Origin: Acidobacteriota bacterium
GTDB lineage: Bacteria; Acidobacteriota; Terriglobia; Terriglobales; Acidobacteriaceae
Length of the DNA stretch: 64,000 nucleotides
Direction: 5' to 3'
Assembly: GCA_021778845.1 (NCBI GenBank)
Contig: JAJYBU010000005.1
Location: 1 to 64,000 of the forward strand
Part shown: positions 28,201 to 36,454 of the stretch, one piece after another
Numbering within the stretch: the stretch's first letter is position 1
Layout: each line of letters opens with the position of its first letter
Position numbers and translations under genes: made by a program
Notes under the pieces: model-generated
Databases searched by the model: none
What the model was told of the DNA's origin: nothing
The model's input: only the letters and a program-made list of their open reading frames with translations

Positions 28201-29040
28201 AAAATCACCGAAGGCGCATGGCTGATCCACGCCGCTACCGGGATAAGGCGCATTAGCTAAACCGTTGCACTGCCCCACTGGAGTATCGGTGGCGTTCGTA
28301 TAAGGGGTTCCACCATCAGGACGCACGTACCAAGTATTACTACCTGTTCCACCTGCAACCACTGTGACAGTATACGTTGGGGGTGCTGGAGAATAGGTAG
28401 CGTTTCCAGCGGTGACGCAGGACACTACCGAAGTTCCAACTGCCACGGCTGTAAAGAATCCGTATCTATTGATTGTTCCTACGGAGGGATTTGAACTACT
28501 CCAGTTGCAGCCGAGAAATGGATTTGCGTTGAGGTCTACTGAGGCTGATTTATTGATACCCATTCCCGCACCAAAGGTGCCTGTCGACCCGACTGTCAAT
28601 GTATTAGGAACGGTCCCCCCCCAACTTGTCCCGAAACTACCCGGCGTCAATAGAACTTCGAGAGTATCAGTAGGGTACTGCATCAGCATAGTTCCATAGT
28701 CACTCAGTCCATTGACGGTGGCGACCATATTCGCATAACAAGCAACAGCCGCTCCATAAGTAGCAGAGTGATAGGTTCCTGTTCCACAATTCGACACGTA
28801 CGTAGCAAGTCCTGAACTGCTGATAGTAGCCAAGGTGGGCTGTGAACTATACCAACTCACAGTCTTCCCAGAGCAATTGTCCGTGCTACCGTCGGTATAC
28901 AAGCAGGCCGCGGAATACTGGAGCGTGCCAGAGTGCAGCGCAGCCCCATGCGGGCTGACTTGCACGCCCGATAGCTTCTTCTGACCGTGCGCGAGCACTC
29001 CAACGAATAAGAACGCGAGGATGACAGCAATACGTTTCAT
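25228..29040 (-). CDS. Large secreted beta-helix protein with Ig-like repeats and unusual C-terminus
   Basis: This 1270-residue paralogue of the 19387-21918 product starts with the signal peptide MKRIAVILAFLFVGVLAHG. Two Big-like domains (to about 210) and a beta-helix from WYVRPDGG to about 760 match the shorter protein. It then adds three Ig-like (Big_3-type) repeats of about 99 residues at roughly 815-1110, each with a P/ITAGQ-type start and an ATY/FGD or QYSGN-type end. After a Ser/Thr-rich linker come two hydrophobic segments, the second ending LTGC at residue 1232, and a 38-residue Thr-rich tail. The role may be adhesion or EPS binding or trimming at the cell surface. Enzymatic residues cannot be assigned. 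Confidence 0.82.
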   Translation of the reverse strand: MKRIAVILAFLFVGVLAHGQKKLSGVQVSPHGAALHSGTLQYSAACLYTDGSTDNCSGKTVSWYSSQPTLATISSSGLATYVSNCGTGTYHSATYGAAVACYANMVATVNGLSDYGTMLMQYPTDTLEVLLTPGSFGTSWGGTVPNTLTVGSTGTFGAGMGINKSASVDLNANPFLGCNWSSSNPSVGTINRYGFFTAVAVGTSVVSCVTAGNATYSPAPPTYTVTVVAGGTGSNTWYVRPDGGTPYTNATDTPVGQCNGLANAPYPGSGVDQPCAFGDFEDLYFDQTTTKRQWVIAGGDTVIVYPKPTGYNTAIISVSGSTVTPTNCGGDAVHCDVPWPPSGSTEHPTRILGSNYASCTGSYGPNPAMTSLLLGYGRKVMDLSLSQNVDVECFEMADSAASSAGIGFVEGLVTSAFTSNATLKNLFIHNPTYSGVWGSAGLNIIVDHMHIRAAGQTGYNFDDAFSTWGWGISNIAVAGGITMTNSNIEFTGCREIYGSTAEYPFTANGCLDENTGGQGDGVGTGAMTGSWYYDNDIFRYNFQDGLDNLHSGAQSETVLNSQAYGNDGDQFKFGDVETAIFQNNLTIGNCNRIMQPFNGVTIAKSGVNPCRSGGTATDFAWAATGSYLFQNNTFIGIGNGIIQFNCEGSWSNCASAGTVFQNNIVVGYTDQDTAYNSGAQADTFVINLNTSAPVPANGGWATRSNNDYYNVVGYTPLTTAELSVDPLFIGEPPFLTPVSATTEGVLDAYNFMPSSASPMLGAGVYLAGLTTDANGVTRPNPPSIGALDAASGNTQSASQITLTATPNPVTAGQSVTLSASIASVNGVIPTGTVIFTRNGTSVGSGVVNAGTAMLTVSFSTAGSDALTATYFGDATYATATSPALSLTVNPAPGAATITTLQASSNPVTAGKAVILTATVVAPSGGTPNGTVSFLSNAVILGTASLNGAGVATLSTASLVAGTNTITVEFGGNSSFDASTSAPLSETVNPAPAVATTTMLQASSAAITAGQTVALAATVVAGSGGHPSGTVSFLGNGVVLGTASLNSAGVATLSPASMAAGTYSITAQYSGNSSFAASTSSPLSETVDAAGVAAGISVTASKPTLIIGSGSSTSDAEILTLTAVGGYSGTITMACANLPSGSTCSFQPPTVTVNAATSPVTVAMTIQHSGTSTTASLGTRSTILHDSTLAAIFWIPGLFASALIGRKRKLLFQARFLLLLLLVGGVFGGLTGCGTSSYTVIPQAVQTTPFQVMVTGTGNVTQTISLTVTVQ
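25785..26400. repeat. Tandem ~297-bp repeats encoding Ig-like domains
   Basis: The string CCGTCTCGCTCAACGGGG occurs at 25785 and again at 26082, a spacing of 297 bp or 99 codons, and the sequence between stays closely similar. A third, more diverged unit follows up to about 26650. They encode the successive Ig-like domains of the 1270-residue protein and look like a fairly recent internal duplication. Confidence 0.75.
28076..28527. repeat. 452-bp exact direct repeat, copy 2
   Basis: Identical to 20957-21408. It encodes the same Big-to-helix junction in the 1270-residue protein, while both flanks differ from the paralogue at many positions. Confidence 0.95.
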
Positions 29041-29156
29041 AATCCGGTACTTCTCTTTCCGAAGTTCCTCTCTTCATCGCCCAAGTTGGGCGCTAGCCGA
29101 ATGGCGCTCCGCTGATAAACTTACGTAACCAACATGAGCCTCAAGTTAGGAACTAC

Positions 29157-29178
29157 AGTAACCTTATTAGTGGTTACT
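29157..29178. promoter_or_regulatory. Inverted repeat AGTAACC-N8-GGTTACT, possible operator
   Basis: The 7-base arms at 29157-29163 and 29172-29178 are perfect and stand about 120 bases upstream of the 1270-residue gene. Further GTAACC words occur at about 29125 and 29245. This looks like a binding site for a dimeric regulator, but no regulator in the window can be tied to it. Confidence 0.3.
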
Positions 29179-30079
29179 TTGAACCTTATCACGTCAAGAG
29201 AGAATGGGGGGGGCGCCCGATGCTGAGAGACCCTATGTAGGCAAGTAACCAATTCATAACGAATGGCGAATCGAGAGTTTTATATGGCAGATCCTTGGAA
29301 AACTAGCACATATAATGTCTTATTTATGAATGATTTATACCCAAAGGAACGAGGGATGCGCAGGGTGGGAGGAATTCCATCAGAAGCGCAAGATATGCGG
29401 CGATCTTCGGGCTGGCTGGCGGTCGTATGTTGATTTGGTGGCCATCCGATCTGCCTTTAGGGCGTCCACGCTGCACTGTTACCTTTGGGCTCGGCCGGGG
29501 CCATCGAGTGATCTCGGCACTCATGTTGAAGGTTTTATCGGCATTCATTGGAGGCTCATGAGTAGTTCTTTTTTGGGACAACCTGTGCGTCAGAGCCTGC
29601 CAAAATCAGTTGCCTGCGTGGCTCTGATCTGTGCGACTGCACGTGGGTGAGCCGTTGGATTATGGCAATTTTGGGTATGGTCTCAGCGCAATCTTGGGTT
29701 GCAAATCGACAGCCTCAGCACGGTTTTAGATTGTATGGATCGTTCGTTCCTGCAAAGTTGGCGGAGAGGGAGCGGCGCCCTCCCAGAAGGGCGGATACCG
29801 CGCGCGGCGACCGGAACTCAGATAGGGATGTGGCAGGCGAGGCGCTGGCGCGCCTCGAGTAACCAGCGACCGGCAGGTGGTATGGAGCGGCTGGAGATTT
29901 CGGCGTTGGGTTGCAGGAAGAGGGTGAGGAGTGCCTACATCTTCGATTGGTTAGCCAGTCTTTGCCTGGTCGGTGGGGTTCATCGCGCGGCGGACAAGAT
30001 ACTGGGGCCTCTCCGCTGCGCCAAACGATGAAGCTGCCTGGCTCCGGTCGAGATGACGGCGTTTTTATTGCGCTGGCGA

Positions 30080-30106
30080 GAGATGGGGTGCGTTGCACCC
30101 CATCTC
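30080..30106. repeat. Perfect 12-bp-stem hairpin
   Basis: GAGATGGGGTGC, loop GTT, GCACCCCATCTC. It follows an interspersed repeat core (CTCCGGTCGAGATGA at about 30042-30056) and lies 165 bases after the aminotransferase gene end. It may be part of a REP-like element and may also stop transcription. Confidence 0.7.
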
Positions 30107-30270
30107 ATGGGTGCAACGCTTTGTTGGGGTGTCAGGATGGATTGCCATCAGGTGTAGTCGCCGGTTCAAGAAGCAGGACTCTTCCGCTTCGCTACGGAAA
30201 GACAAACATCAAAATGGTTGTGACTATGGCTGAAAGCGAACGGCTTTATCCGCGAACTGCCACTGTCGTA

Positions 30271-31452
30271 TTAGCCGGCTTTGAACATCTGCTTGATGCC
30301 TCGCAGGGCCTGACGTGTGCGTTCTTCGTTTTCGATGAGTGAGAACCGAACATGCTGGTCTCCGTGCTCGCCAAATCCTATGCCGGGGCTGACGGCGACC
30401 TTGGCCTCAACCAGCAGCTTCTTCGAGAACTCCATGGAACCCAGCGAGCGGTATTGCTCTGGAATGCGCGCCCAGACGAACATCGTCGCCTTCGGCAGAT
30501 CGACTGGCCAACCGAGTCTGTTGAGGCCCGGAACGAGTACGTCGCGGCGCGCCTTGTAGATGTCGCGGATCTCTGCGACGCAGCCCTGGGGCCCCTCGAG
30601 TGCCGCAATCGCGGCAACCTGGATGGGGGTAAACATCCCATAGTCGAAGTAGCTCTTGATGCGACCGAGTGCGGCAACCAGCTTCGGGCAGCCGACCATG
30701 AAGCCAACGCGCCATCCGGGCATGTTGTAGCTCTTGGAGAGGGTGAAGAACTCGACCGCAATCTCTTTTGCGCCCGGCACCTGCAGGACGCTGGGCGCGA
30801 CGTATCCGTCGAAGGTGATGTCGGCATAGGCAAGATCATGCACGAGGTAGATTCCCAGCTCCTTGCAGAGTGGCACCAGCCGCTCGAAGAAGGAGAGGTC
30901 GACGCACGCCGTGGTTGGGTTGGCTGGGAAGTTGAGGATCAGCAGCTTGGGCCGTGGCTCCATGCGCGGCAGCTCGTACTCGAGCTTTTCGATCAGGGCG
31001 GTCTGATCAGTGCCGTCCATCGCAATGCTCTGGACCTTCGAGCCTGCGATCACTGGCCCGAAGATATGGATCGGATAGCTCGGGTTGGGCACTGCGACAG
31101 TATCCTCGTCGTCGAGCATGGCGAGGCAGAGATGCGCAATTCCCTCCTTCGAACCGATGGTGACGATGGCCTCGGTCTCGGGATTGAGCGAGACGTCGTA
31201 GCGCTTCTTGTACCAGTTACAGATGGCCGCACGCAGGCGGGGAATACCCCTTGAGAGCGAATACCTGTGGGTGGTCGTCCGCTGCGCGGCTTCGATGAGT
31301 TTGTCGACGATGAACTTCGGAGTAGCTCCATCGGGGTTGCCCATGCCGAAGTCGATGATGTCTTCGCCGCGCTTGCGTGCAGCGGCCTTGAGTTCCCCAG
31401 TGATGTTGAATACATACGCCGGCAGACGAGCCAGCCGTCTAAACTCTTCCAT
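30271..31452 (-). CDS. PLP-dependent aminotransferase, AlaC-like
   Basis: The 393-residue fold-type I aminotransferase shows HRYSLSRGIPRLRAAI near residue 75, ANPTTACVD (substrate-binding N-P-T) near 190, and the PLP lysine in FFTLSKSYNMPGWRVGF near 245. IDFGMGNPDGATP at the start and the ending RFSLIENEERTRQAL match the AlaC (glutamate-pyruvate transaminase) group; LL-diaminopimelate aminotransferases are close relatives. The frame opens at 31491, but I prefer the ATG at 31452 (MEEFRRLARLPAYVF), the usual start. It probably makes alanine from pyruvate and glutamate. No operon partner is obvious. Confidence 0.87.
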   Translation of the reverse strand: MEEFRRLARLPAYVFNITGELKAAARKRGEDIIDFGMGNPDGATPKFIVDKLIEAAQRTTTHRYSLSRGIPRLRAAICNWYKKRYDVSLNPETEAIVTIGSKEGIAHLCLAMLDDEDTVAVPNPSYPIHIFGPVIAGSKVQSIAMDGTDQTALIEKLEYELPRMEPRPKLLILNFPANPTTACVDLSFFERLVPLCKELGIYLVHDLAYADITFDGYVAPSVLQVPGAKEIAVEFFTLSKSYNMPGWRVGFMVGCPKLVAALGRIKSYFDYGMFTPIQVAAIAALEGPQGCVAEIRDIYKARRDVLVPGLNRLGWPVDLPKATMFVWARIPEQYRSLGSMEFSKKLLVEAKVAVSPGIGFGEHGDQHVRFSLIENEERTRQALRGIKQMFKAG

Positions 31453-31895
31453 CTTAAGTACCGCTTTCCCCTGAAATGTAAGATTTATCATTGGGCCACG
31501 CTGACAAGATCATGCGAAGTCCTCGTTCTATTAGAACCCAGAACCGGCCTCTTCCGAAGAGCACCGGCGGATCACCGCCCAATTCCGTGAACCGCTTCCG
31601 ATTTTCGTGCAAGCGATGGTCCGGGCAAGCGATGGAATGCGGGGTTCCATCACATCGGCACGAATATCCATCAGGTAGAATCCCGGCAAGGAAAGACAGT
31701 CGACCGTAAGGATCCAGTCACCGGCCTTCCGAAGGCAAAGGGAAGCCAGATAGCTTTCTCCACTCGAAACTGTCGGACGACGTCGACCACGTCGCTGCCA
31801 CGCTTGGCACGGGCTCCCGTAGCAAGCCAATCGATCTGCGGCGGCGCTATTAGTTTGTACCGTCTTCCGAGCAGGGTGACGGACGCGCGGCGGGC
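31453..31895. other. Gap with open but unrecognised frames
   Basis: Upstream of the aminotransferase, two minus-strand frames are open: one of 99 codons ending at 31531 (containing GDWILTVDCLSLPGFYLM) and one that continues past the sirtuin stop for about 70 codons. Neither has a start with a binding site, and neither resembles a family I know. A decayed gene is possible. Confidence 0.3.
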
Positions 31896-32618
31896 TTACT
31901 CAAGCCGGAAGAGGCTCGGAAGCATCTCGCCGGCTTTGCCCTCGACGACGTGCGTGAATGCAGAGGCGTTGAGCGGCGGCTCCGGCCCCACATAGACGGT
32001 GCGGGCACCCGTATGCCGAGCCCAGTGAACAAAGTTTGCGGCCGGATAGACCGAGCCCGAGGTGCCCACAACCAGCATCAACGTGGCCTTGGCAATCTCT
32101 TGCTGGATGCGATCCATTTGCAGCGGCGTCTCGCCGAAGAAGACGATGTGCGGACGCAGACGGCCGCCGCAGAGACAATGGCCCACCTCGTCGAGGCTGG
32201 CGTAGATCGCGCGATCCTCAACCGGCGGCCGACCGCACTCCCGGTCACAGCGCGACTTGGCCAACTCTCCGTGCATGTGCAGCAGACGATTGGAGCCTGC
32301 GCGCTCATGCAGGTCGTCGACGTTCTGCGTGCAGAGGAAGAAGCGGTCAACTAGTGCAGATTCAAGATCCGACAGCGCGAAGTGGGCAGGGTTGGGCTGC
32401 GCGTTTTGTGCGGCAGCGCGGCGTTTGGAATAGAACTCCCACACCACCGCGGGATTGCGGCTCCACGCCTCGGGGGTGCAGACATCTTCGACGCGATGGC
32501 CGGCCCACAGACCGTCTTCGGCGCGGAAGGTGGGCAGGCCGCTCTCCGCGCTGATGCCTGCTCCGGTGAGCACGAAGACGCGGTCGTTGGACGTAACAGG
32601 AATTTGCCCCATGGTCAT
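31896..32618 (-). CDS. Sir2-family NAD-dependent protein deacylase
   Basis: All sirtuin marks are present in 240 residues: GAGISAESGLPTFR near residue 20 for NAD, TQNVDDLHERAG near 98, and LLHMHGEL with the catalytic histidine near 115. The zinc ribbon reads C-x3-C (CDREC) and later C-x-C (CLC), followed by RPHIVFFGE. The enzyme removes acetyl or other acyl groups from protein lysines using NAD. It lies 62 bases after the large receptor gene in the same direction and may be read through from it, but no functional link is evident. CobB is the nearest named relative. Confidence 0.9.
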   Translation of the reverse strand: MTMGQIPVTSNDRVFVLTGAGISAESGLPTFRAEDGLWAGHRVEDVCTPEAWSRNPAVVWEFYSKRRAAAQNAQPNPAHFALSDLESALVDRFFLCTQNVDDLHERAGSNRLLHMHGELAKSRCDRECGRPPVEDRAIYASLDEVGHCLCGGRLRPHIVFFGETPLQMDRIQQEIAKATLMLVVGTSGSVYPAANFVHWARHTGARTVYVGPEPPLNASAFTHVVEGKAGEMLPSLFRLE

Positions 32619-32679
32619 GGCCTCAGGATCGGCAGCAAGCGCTCGCAGAGATCCTGAGGCAGATCCTATGACAAAACCG

Positions 32680-35600
32680 CTAGAAGTAAAACTTCGACGC
32701 GAACTGAATCACACGCGCACCCAGCTTCGTCTCGGCCGTGCCGGGAGAGTTCCCTGTCGTCGGGAGGCCGCCGTACGCGTCGTATTGCAGGTACAGATTG
32801 GGATCGTACTGAATGAACGCGTAAAGCGGGTGGTTGAGGAAATTGAAGCCCTGGGCGCGGATCTCAAGATGCTTTTCGCCCTTGAATTGGAAGGTCTTGA
32901 ACAGCCCAATCTCGTCGTTGCGAAAGCGTGGTCCGTGAATGTAAGGAAGGTTATAGTTGCCAACACTCGGCGACGTGGAACTTTTTCCTGCAAGCGGTGC
33001 GCGGAAGCAGGAAGGATTGAAGTACTGGCCCTTCTTCAGTCCACTCCGTGGGTCGCAGACCAGCGTCGGCGCTGCCGCCTCATCGGGCGTACCCATAATC
33101 ACGCGCGGATCGAAGCTCGGGCCGCCGTTGTAGTTGTTCGCGGCATCTGAGACGCCATAGAAATTGATGGTGCGGTTATGGAATCCATCGTACTCAAGCC
33201 CTTGCGGATTACCTGAAATTTCAATTGGCGAACCACTCGCGAACGACTCGATGCCGGAGATCTCCCATCCATCCAAGACACCATTGAGCACCTTGTGATT
33301 GCCAAGATGCTCCTTGCTCACCGATGGCAGCTTGATAAGGTAGGACAGGTTCAGCGCCTGGCTTTGATCGAACGGCGCGGGGTTGTAGCAACGCCGCATA
33401 TTGAATGGGTTTTCGCAGTTATAGGCCATCGTCTTGCCATACGTGTACGTCAACCAGAAGTTGAAGAATCCCTTCTGCCGTGACGCTGTGGCCTGCAGCG
33501 AGTTGAAATAGGAATTCAGATTGTGGATCTCTGTGCTCAGAGCTTCGAGGTTTGAGTAGGGACGGCAGAGTTGGTCATTGTAGGTTCCGGGAGCGTAGGT
33601 GTGGGCCACGCCGCCGCTGTAGTAGACCGGATATCCTGCGCCACCCGCCAGTTCGCATCCCTCCGGCACTACGTTCTGTACGGTATAGCCCACGAGGTTG
33701 CGCGACGCATTGCCGGTGAACGCAAGCTGGAAGGCGATGCCCGCAGGAAGCTGCTGCATCACAGCCAGGTTGTACGAGTAAGTCACAGGCAGCCTGGCAT
33801 CATGCTGGGACGCGATGCCATACACGGTCGGATACTGTCCTGCCGTCGACAGAGAGGATACGGCGGAGAGAGATGTCGCTGCATAGATCGTCGTGAAGTT
33901 GACATTCGGCGGTGCCTGCGTGGCTGAGAATGCATTGTTACCAGGATCGGTATAGTAATTCGTTCCGACTCCGCCGCGCAGAATCGTCTTTCCATTACCG
34001 AGAAAGTCATACGCAAAGCCGCCCGAGAATGCCGCCTTGAAGCCTATGGGCGGTGTTCCGCTCATGCTCACCGATGAGTCTGTTGCATGACTCACCAGAC
34101 CACTGGTATTACCCACGGCACCTGCAGGATTGTACTTCGTCGGGTCGAAGATCACGTCGCGTCCCAGAGCGTCGTACCAGCGACCGATATGATTCACGCG
34201 CACGCCATAGTTAACTGTGAGCTTCGGCCTGACCTGCCACATATCTTCGGCGAAGAAGTCAAAGCGATGCAGCAGCATGTGCGCCATAATGTTGGTGCTG
34301 CTCTGCGAATACGAGTTAATGGCACCGACCAACAGGTCGGCAAACGGATTTCCGGTTGAACTGCTCTCGTTGTAATACGACGTCGTCACGCTCGCGTTGT
34401 CCTGCCCTGCGGTCCGGTTGTTGAAGCTGTCGCGTTCGTAGTACACGCCCGCTTTGAACAGATGCGTACGCAACACCTTCGATACCGTGTCGCTGACAAC
34501 CAGTGTTTGCTCGCCGGTCGCAAACGCCGGATACTCACCGCCCTGCATATACAGTGAGCCTGCCTGCGGGCTCTGCTGGAATGAAAAGTTGGGGACAAGA
34601 TCGCTGCCGGTGCTATAGAGGTTGGCATAGGGGTAGTCCAGCGCCGTGCGGGATACGGCCGACTCGTTGCTGATCTCCGTCCCCAGAATCAGCCGCGTAT
34701 CCGTTGCGTTGAACTCGTTGGTAAGCGATGAATTGATCGTCGTCGACAGCCGTCCCGTGATGGAATTGGAGTGGTTCTTCGACATCTGAGACGCCGGATA
34801 GGGCGTCAGCGTGAAGTTGTTATAGAGCCCATATGGAAACGGCACGGACTCGCTCTCGTGGTTGTAGCGTCCGCTCAGATGATTCTTCGAGTTAATGTTG
34901 TAGTCCATCCGCAGCGTCTCCTGATTGCGAGGCTGCGACAGCACAAAGCTGCTCAGGTAGTTGTAGCCACCCATCGTGGCTGGGTTAACATTCGGTAGTG
35001 GGAGCAGGTTCAGCAGGATTTTGCCACCCGGATCGATCTGGTTCGCCGCGATCGTGCCCGGCGAGGAACAGAAATAGGTGGCATATCCATTGGTGCAGGG
35101 TTGCACGCCCTGGTAGTAGTTCAGAGCCCCGAGTTGGGAGAGATAGGCCGTATTCGTAAAGTCACCCGTGCGCTCAGCTGCGGTGGGAACGATCGCCTCC
35201 CGGATATCCAGCGTTGGATCCTGAACATGCTGGTCTGCATATTCAAACCCGAAGAAGAAGAAGAGCTTTTGCCGGCTGCGGTTGAAGCCGGTGCCAGGGA
35301 TCAGCACCGGGCCGCCGATATTGAAGCCGGGGTAGTAATAACTATCCTGCGACTTGGGCAGGCCCAGGTGTTTCACGCGCCAATCGGTATCGTCCAACAC
35401 ATGATTGCGGACGGTGAAGTAGGCCTCGCCATGGAAGTCGCGACCGCCGGCCTTGGTCTCGGTCTGCACCACGATTGGCCCGTTTGGCTGGTCGGACGCG
35501 TAGGCCGAAGTCTCGATCTTCGACTCAGCGATCATGTCCACGTTGGGCGTCACTGCCGAGGCGCCCGAGGTGTTTACATCTGTCACTGGCGCTCCGTCCG

Positions 35601-36240
35601 AGACAATCTGCACTTGGTCGAAGCGGTTACCGTTGACACTGAACGCACTTGTATTCTGCTCAAATCCTTCCGTCTGCGACTGGTAGCTGCTGCTGTTGAA
35701 GTTGCCCGCATTGGCTGCTCCCGGAACCAACCCGAGCAACTCGATCGCACTGCGTCCTTCGATGTTCAGATGATCGATCTGCTTCGACGTCAAAGTGTAG
35801 CTCTGCTCACCCGAAGTCGTAGGCGCAATCTCAGTCTCGGATGTTACCGTCACCGTTGCCGAGTCTCCCTTCGCTGTCAGCGTCAACTCTGGAAGGGTGA
35901 TCTGATCGTCGATATGCAGCGCGATATTCTTACGCACCACAGAGTTGAAACCCATGGCAGTGACTGTTGCCTGATAGTTGCTGGCAGCGAGATTCACGAA
36001 TGAGAAAAATCCTGTTTTATTGCTCGTCTCGGTGCGGCTGGTCTGGTTCTCGACGTCCTTGAGCACAATCGTCGCCCCCGGAATCACTGCTCCGGTGGAG
36101 TCCTGCACCGTACCCGTAATCGTCGCCGAACCAACCTGCGCAGATGCGGCCTTCGCGTTGATTCCGAGCAGTACCAGCAGCGTTAAGCCTGCAAACATCC
36201 ACTTATGCATCGTTTGCATCAAGTTCTCCATCGTCGTCAT
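32680..36240 (-). CDS. Oar-like TonB-dependent outer-membrane protein (galactan locus)
   Basis: The 1186-residue protein has a signal peptide (MFAGLTLLVLLGINAKAASA), then a carboxypeptidase-regulatory-like domain (ATITGTVQDSTGAVIPGA to about residue 115), a plug region and a long beta-barrel ending in the aromatic FASKFYF. This is the layout of acidobacterial TonB-dependent transporters that bring oligosaccharides through the outer membrane; no SusD-like partner is seen. The ATG at 36240 has TTTGGAG at 6 bases. It lies after GH53 and GH35 genes on the same strand, so galacto-oligosaccharides are its likely cargo. A motif shared with the GH53 upstream region lies at 36386-36416. Confidence 0.85.
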   Translation of the reverse strand: MTTMENLMQTMHKWMFAGLTLLVLLGINAKAASAQVGSATITGTVQDSTGAVIPGATIVLKDVENQTSRTETSNKTGFFSFVNLAASNYQATVTAMGFNSVVRKNIALHIDDQITLPELTLTAKGDSATVTVTSETEIAPTTSGEQSYTLTSKQIDHLNIEGRSAIELLGLVPGAANAGNFNSSSYQSQTEGFEQNTSAFSVNGNRFDQVQIVSDGAPVTDVNTSGASAVTPNVDMIAESKIETSAYASDQPNGPIVVQTETKAGGRDFHGEAYFTVRNHVLDDTDWRVKHLGLPKSQDSYYYPGFNIGGPVLIPGTGFNRSRQKLFFFFGFEYADQHVQDPTLDIREAIVPTAAERTGDFTNTAYLSQLGALNYYQGVQPCTNGYATYFCSSPGTIAANQIDPGGKILLNLLPLPNVNPATMGGYNYLSSFVLSQPRNQETLRMDYNINSKNHLSGRYNHESESVPFPYGLYNNFTLTPYPASQMSKNHSNSITGRLSTTINSSLTNEFNATDTRLILGTEISNESAVSRTALDYPYANLYSTGSDLVPNFSFQQSPQAGSLYMQGGEYPAFATGEQTLVVSDTVSKVLRTHLFKAGVYYERDSFNNRTAGQDNASVTTSYYNESSSTGNPFADLLVGAINSYSQSSTNIMAHMLLHRFDFFAEDMWQVRPKLTVNYGVRVNHIGRWYDALGRDVIFDPTKYNPAGAVGNTSGLVSHATDSSVSMSGTPPIGFKAAFSGGFAYDFLGNGKTILRGGVGTNYYTDPGNNAFSATQAPPNVNFTTIYAATSLSAVSSLSTAGQYPTVYGIASQHDARLPVTYSYNLAVMQQLPAGIAFQLAFTGNASRNLVGYTVQNVVPEGCELAGGAGYPVYYSGGVAHTYAPGTYNDQLCRPYSNLEALSTEIHNLNSYFNSLQATASRQKGFFNFWLTYTYGKTMAYNCENPFNMRRCYNPAPFDQSQALNLSYLIKLPSVSKEHLGNHKVLNGVLDGWEISGIESFASGSPIEISGNPQGLEYDGFHNRTINFYGVSDAANNYNGGPSFDPRVIMGTPDEAAAPTLVCDPRSGLKKGQYFNPSCFRAPLAGKSSTSPSVGNYNLPYIHGPRFRNDEIGLFKTFQFKGEKHLEIRAQGFNFLNHPLYAFIQYDPNLYLQYDAYGGLPTTGNSPGTAETKLGARVIQFASKFYF

Positions 36241-36454
36241 CTCGTCTCCAAAAACTTCATGATCCGTACACCGTCTGGGTTCGTCTCTGCGCAGCCACTA
36301 CGCGACCTCAGTCAGCTTTAATGTTTCGTGCATTGTCAATTTCGTGATCGTAGAACAGACGCACTCTAAGCGTTCGTGACAACGGTGCGAATCCGCCAAA
36401 AGTAGGACTGGGCAAAAAAAGCTCCACGAGGCCCCATTTCCCGCGATATTGCAC
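36241..36454 (-). promoter_or_regulatory. Receptor upstream region
   Basis: The 214-bp gap before the receptor gene contains, on the minus strand, GGAGC followed by seven T (about 36413-36426), which may end the GH35 transcript, then the 31-bp shared motif and a TTGACA at about 36339-36344. No good -10 is found at standard spacing. Confidence 0.35.
36386..36416. promoter_or_regulatory. Shared 31-bp motif, copy A (possible response-regulator site)
   Basis: Reads TGCGAATCC, nine bases, then xGGACTGxGC. It agrees with 40158-40188 at about 25 of 31 positions with no gaps. It lies 146 bases upstream of the receptor start. Confidence 0.5.

Larger units (their letters stand above)
29041..30270. other. 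1.2-kb intergenic region, no firm gene
   Basis: The part near 29120-29260 has four GTAACC/GGTTAC words upstream of the large beta-helix gene. A minus-strand frame from 29581 to 29324 is open for 85 codons and contains the AT-hook-like QRGRPKGRSDG, but no start has a binding site. From about 29940 the region holds a palindromic interspersed repeat and, at 30080-30106, a perfect hairpin. I see no conserved protein anywhere in it. Confidence 0.4.
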
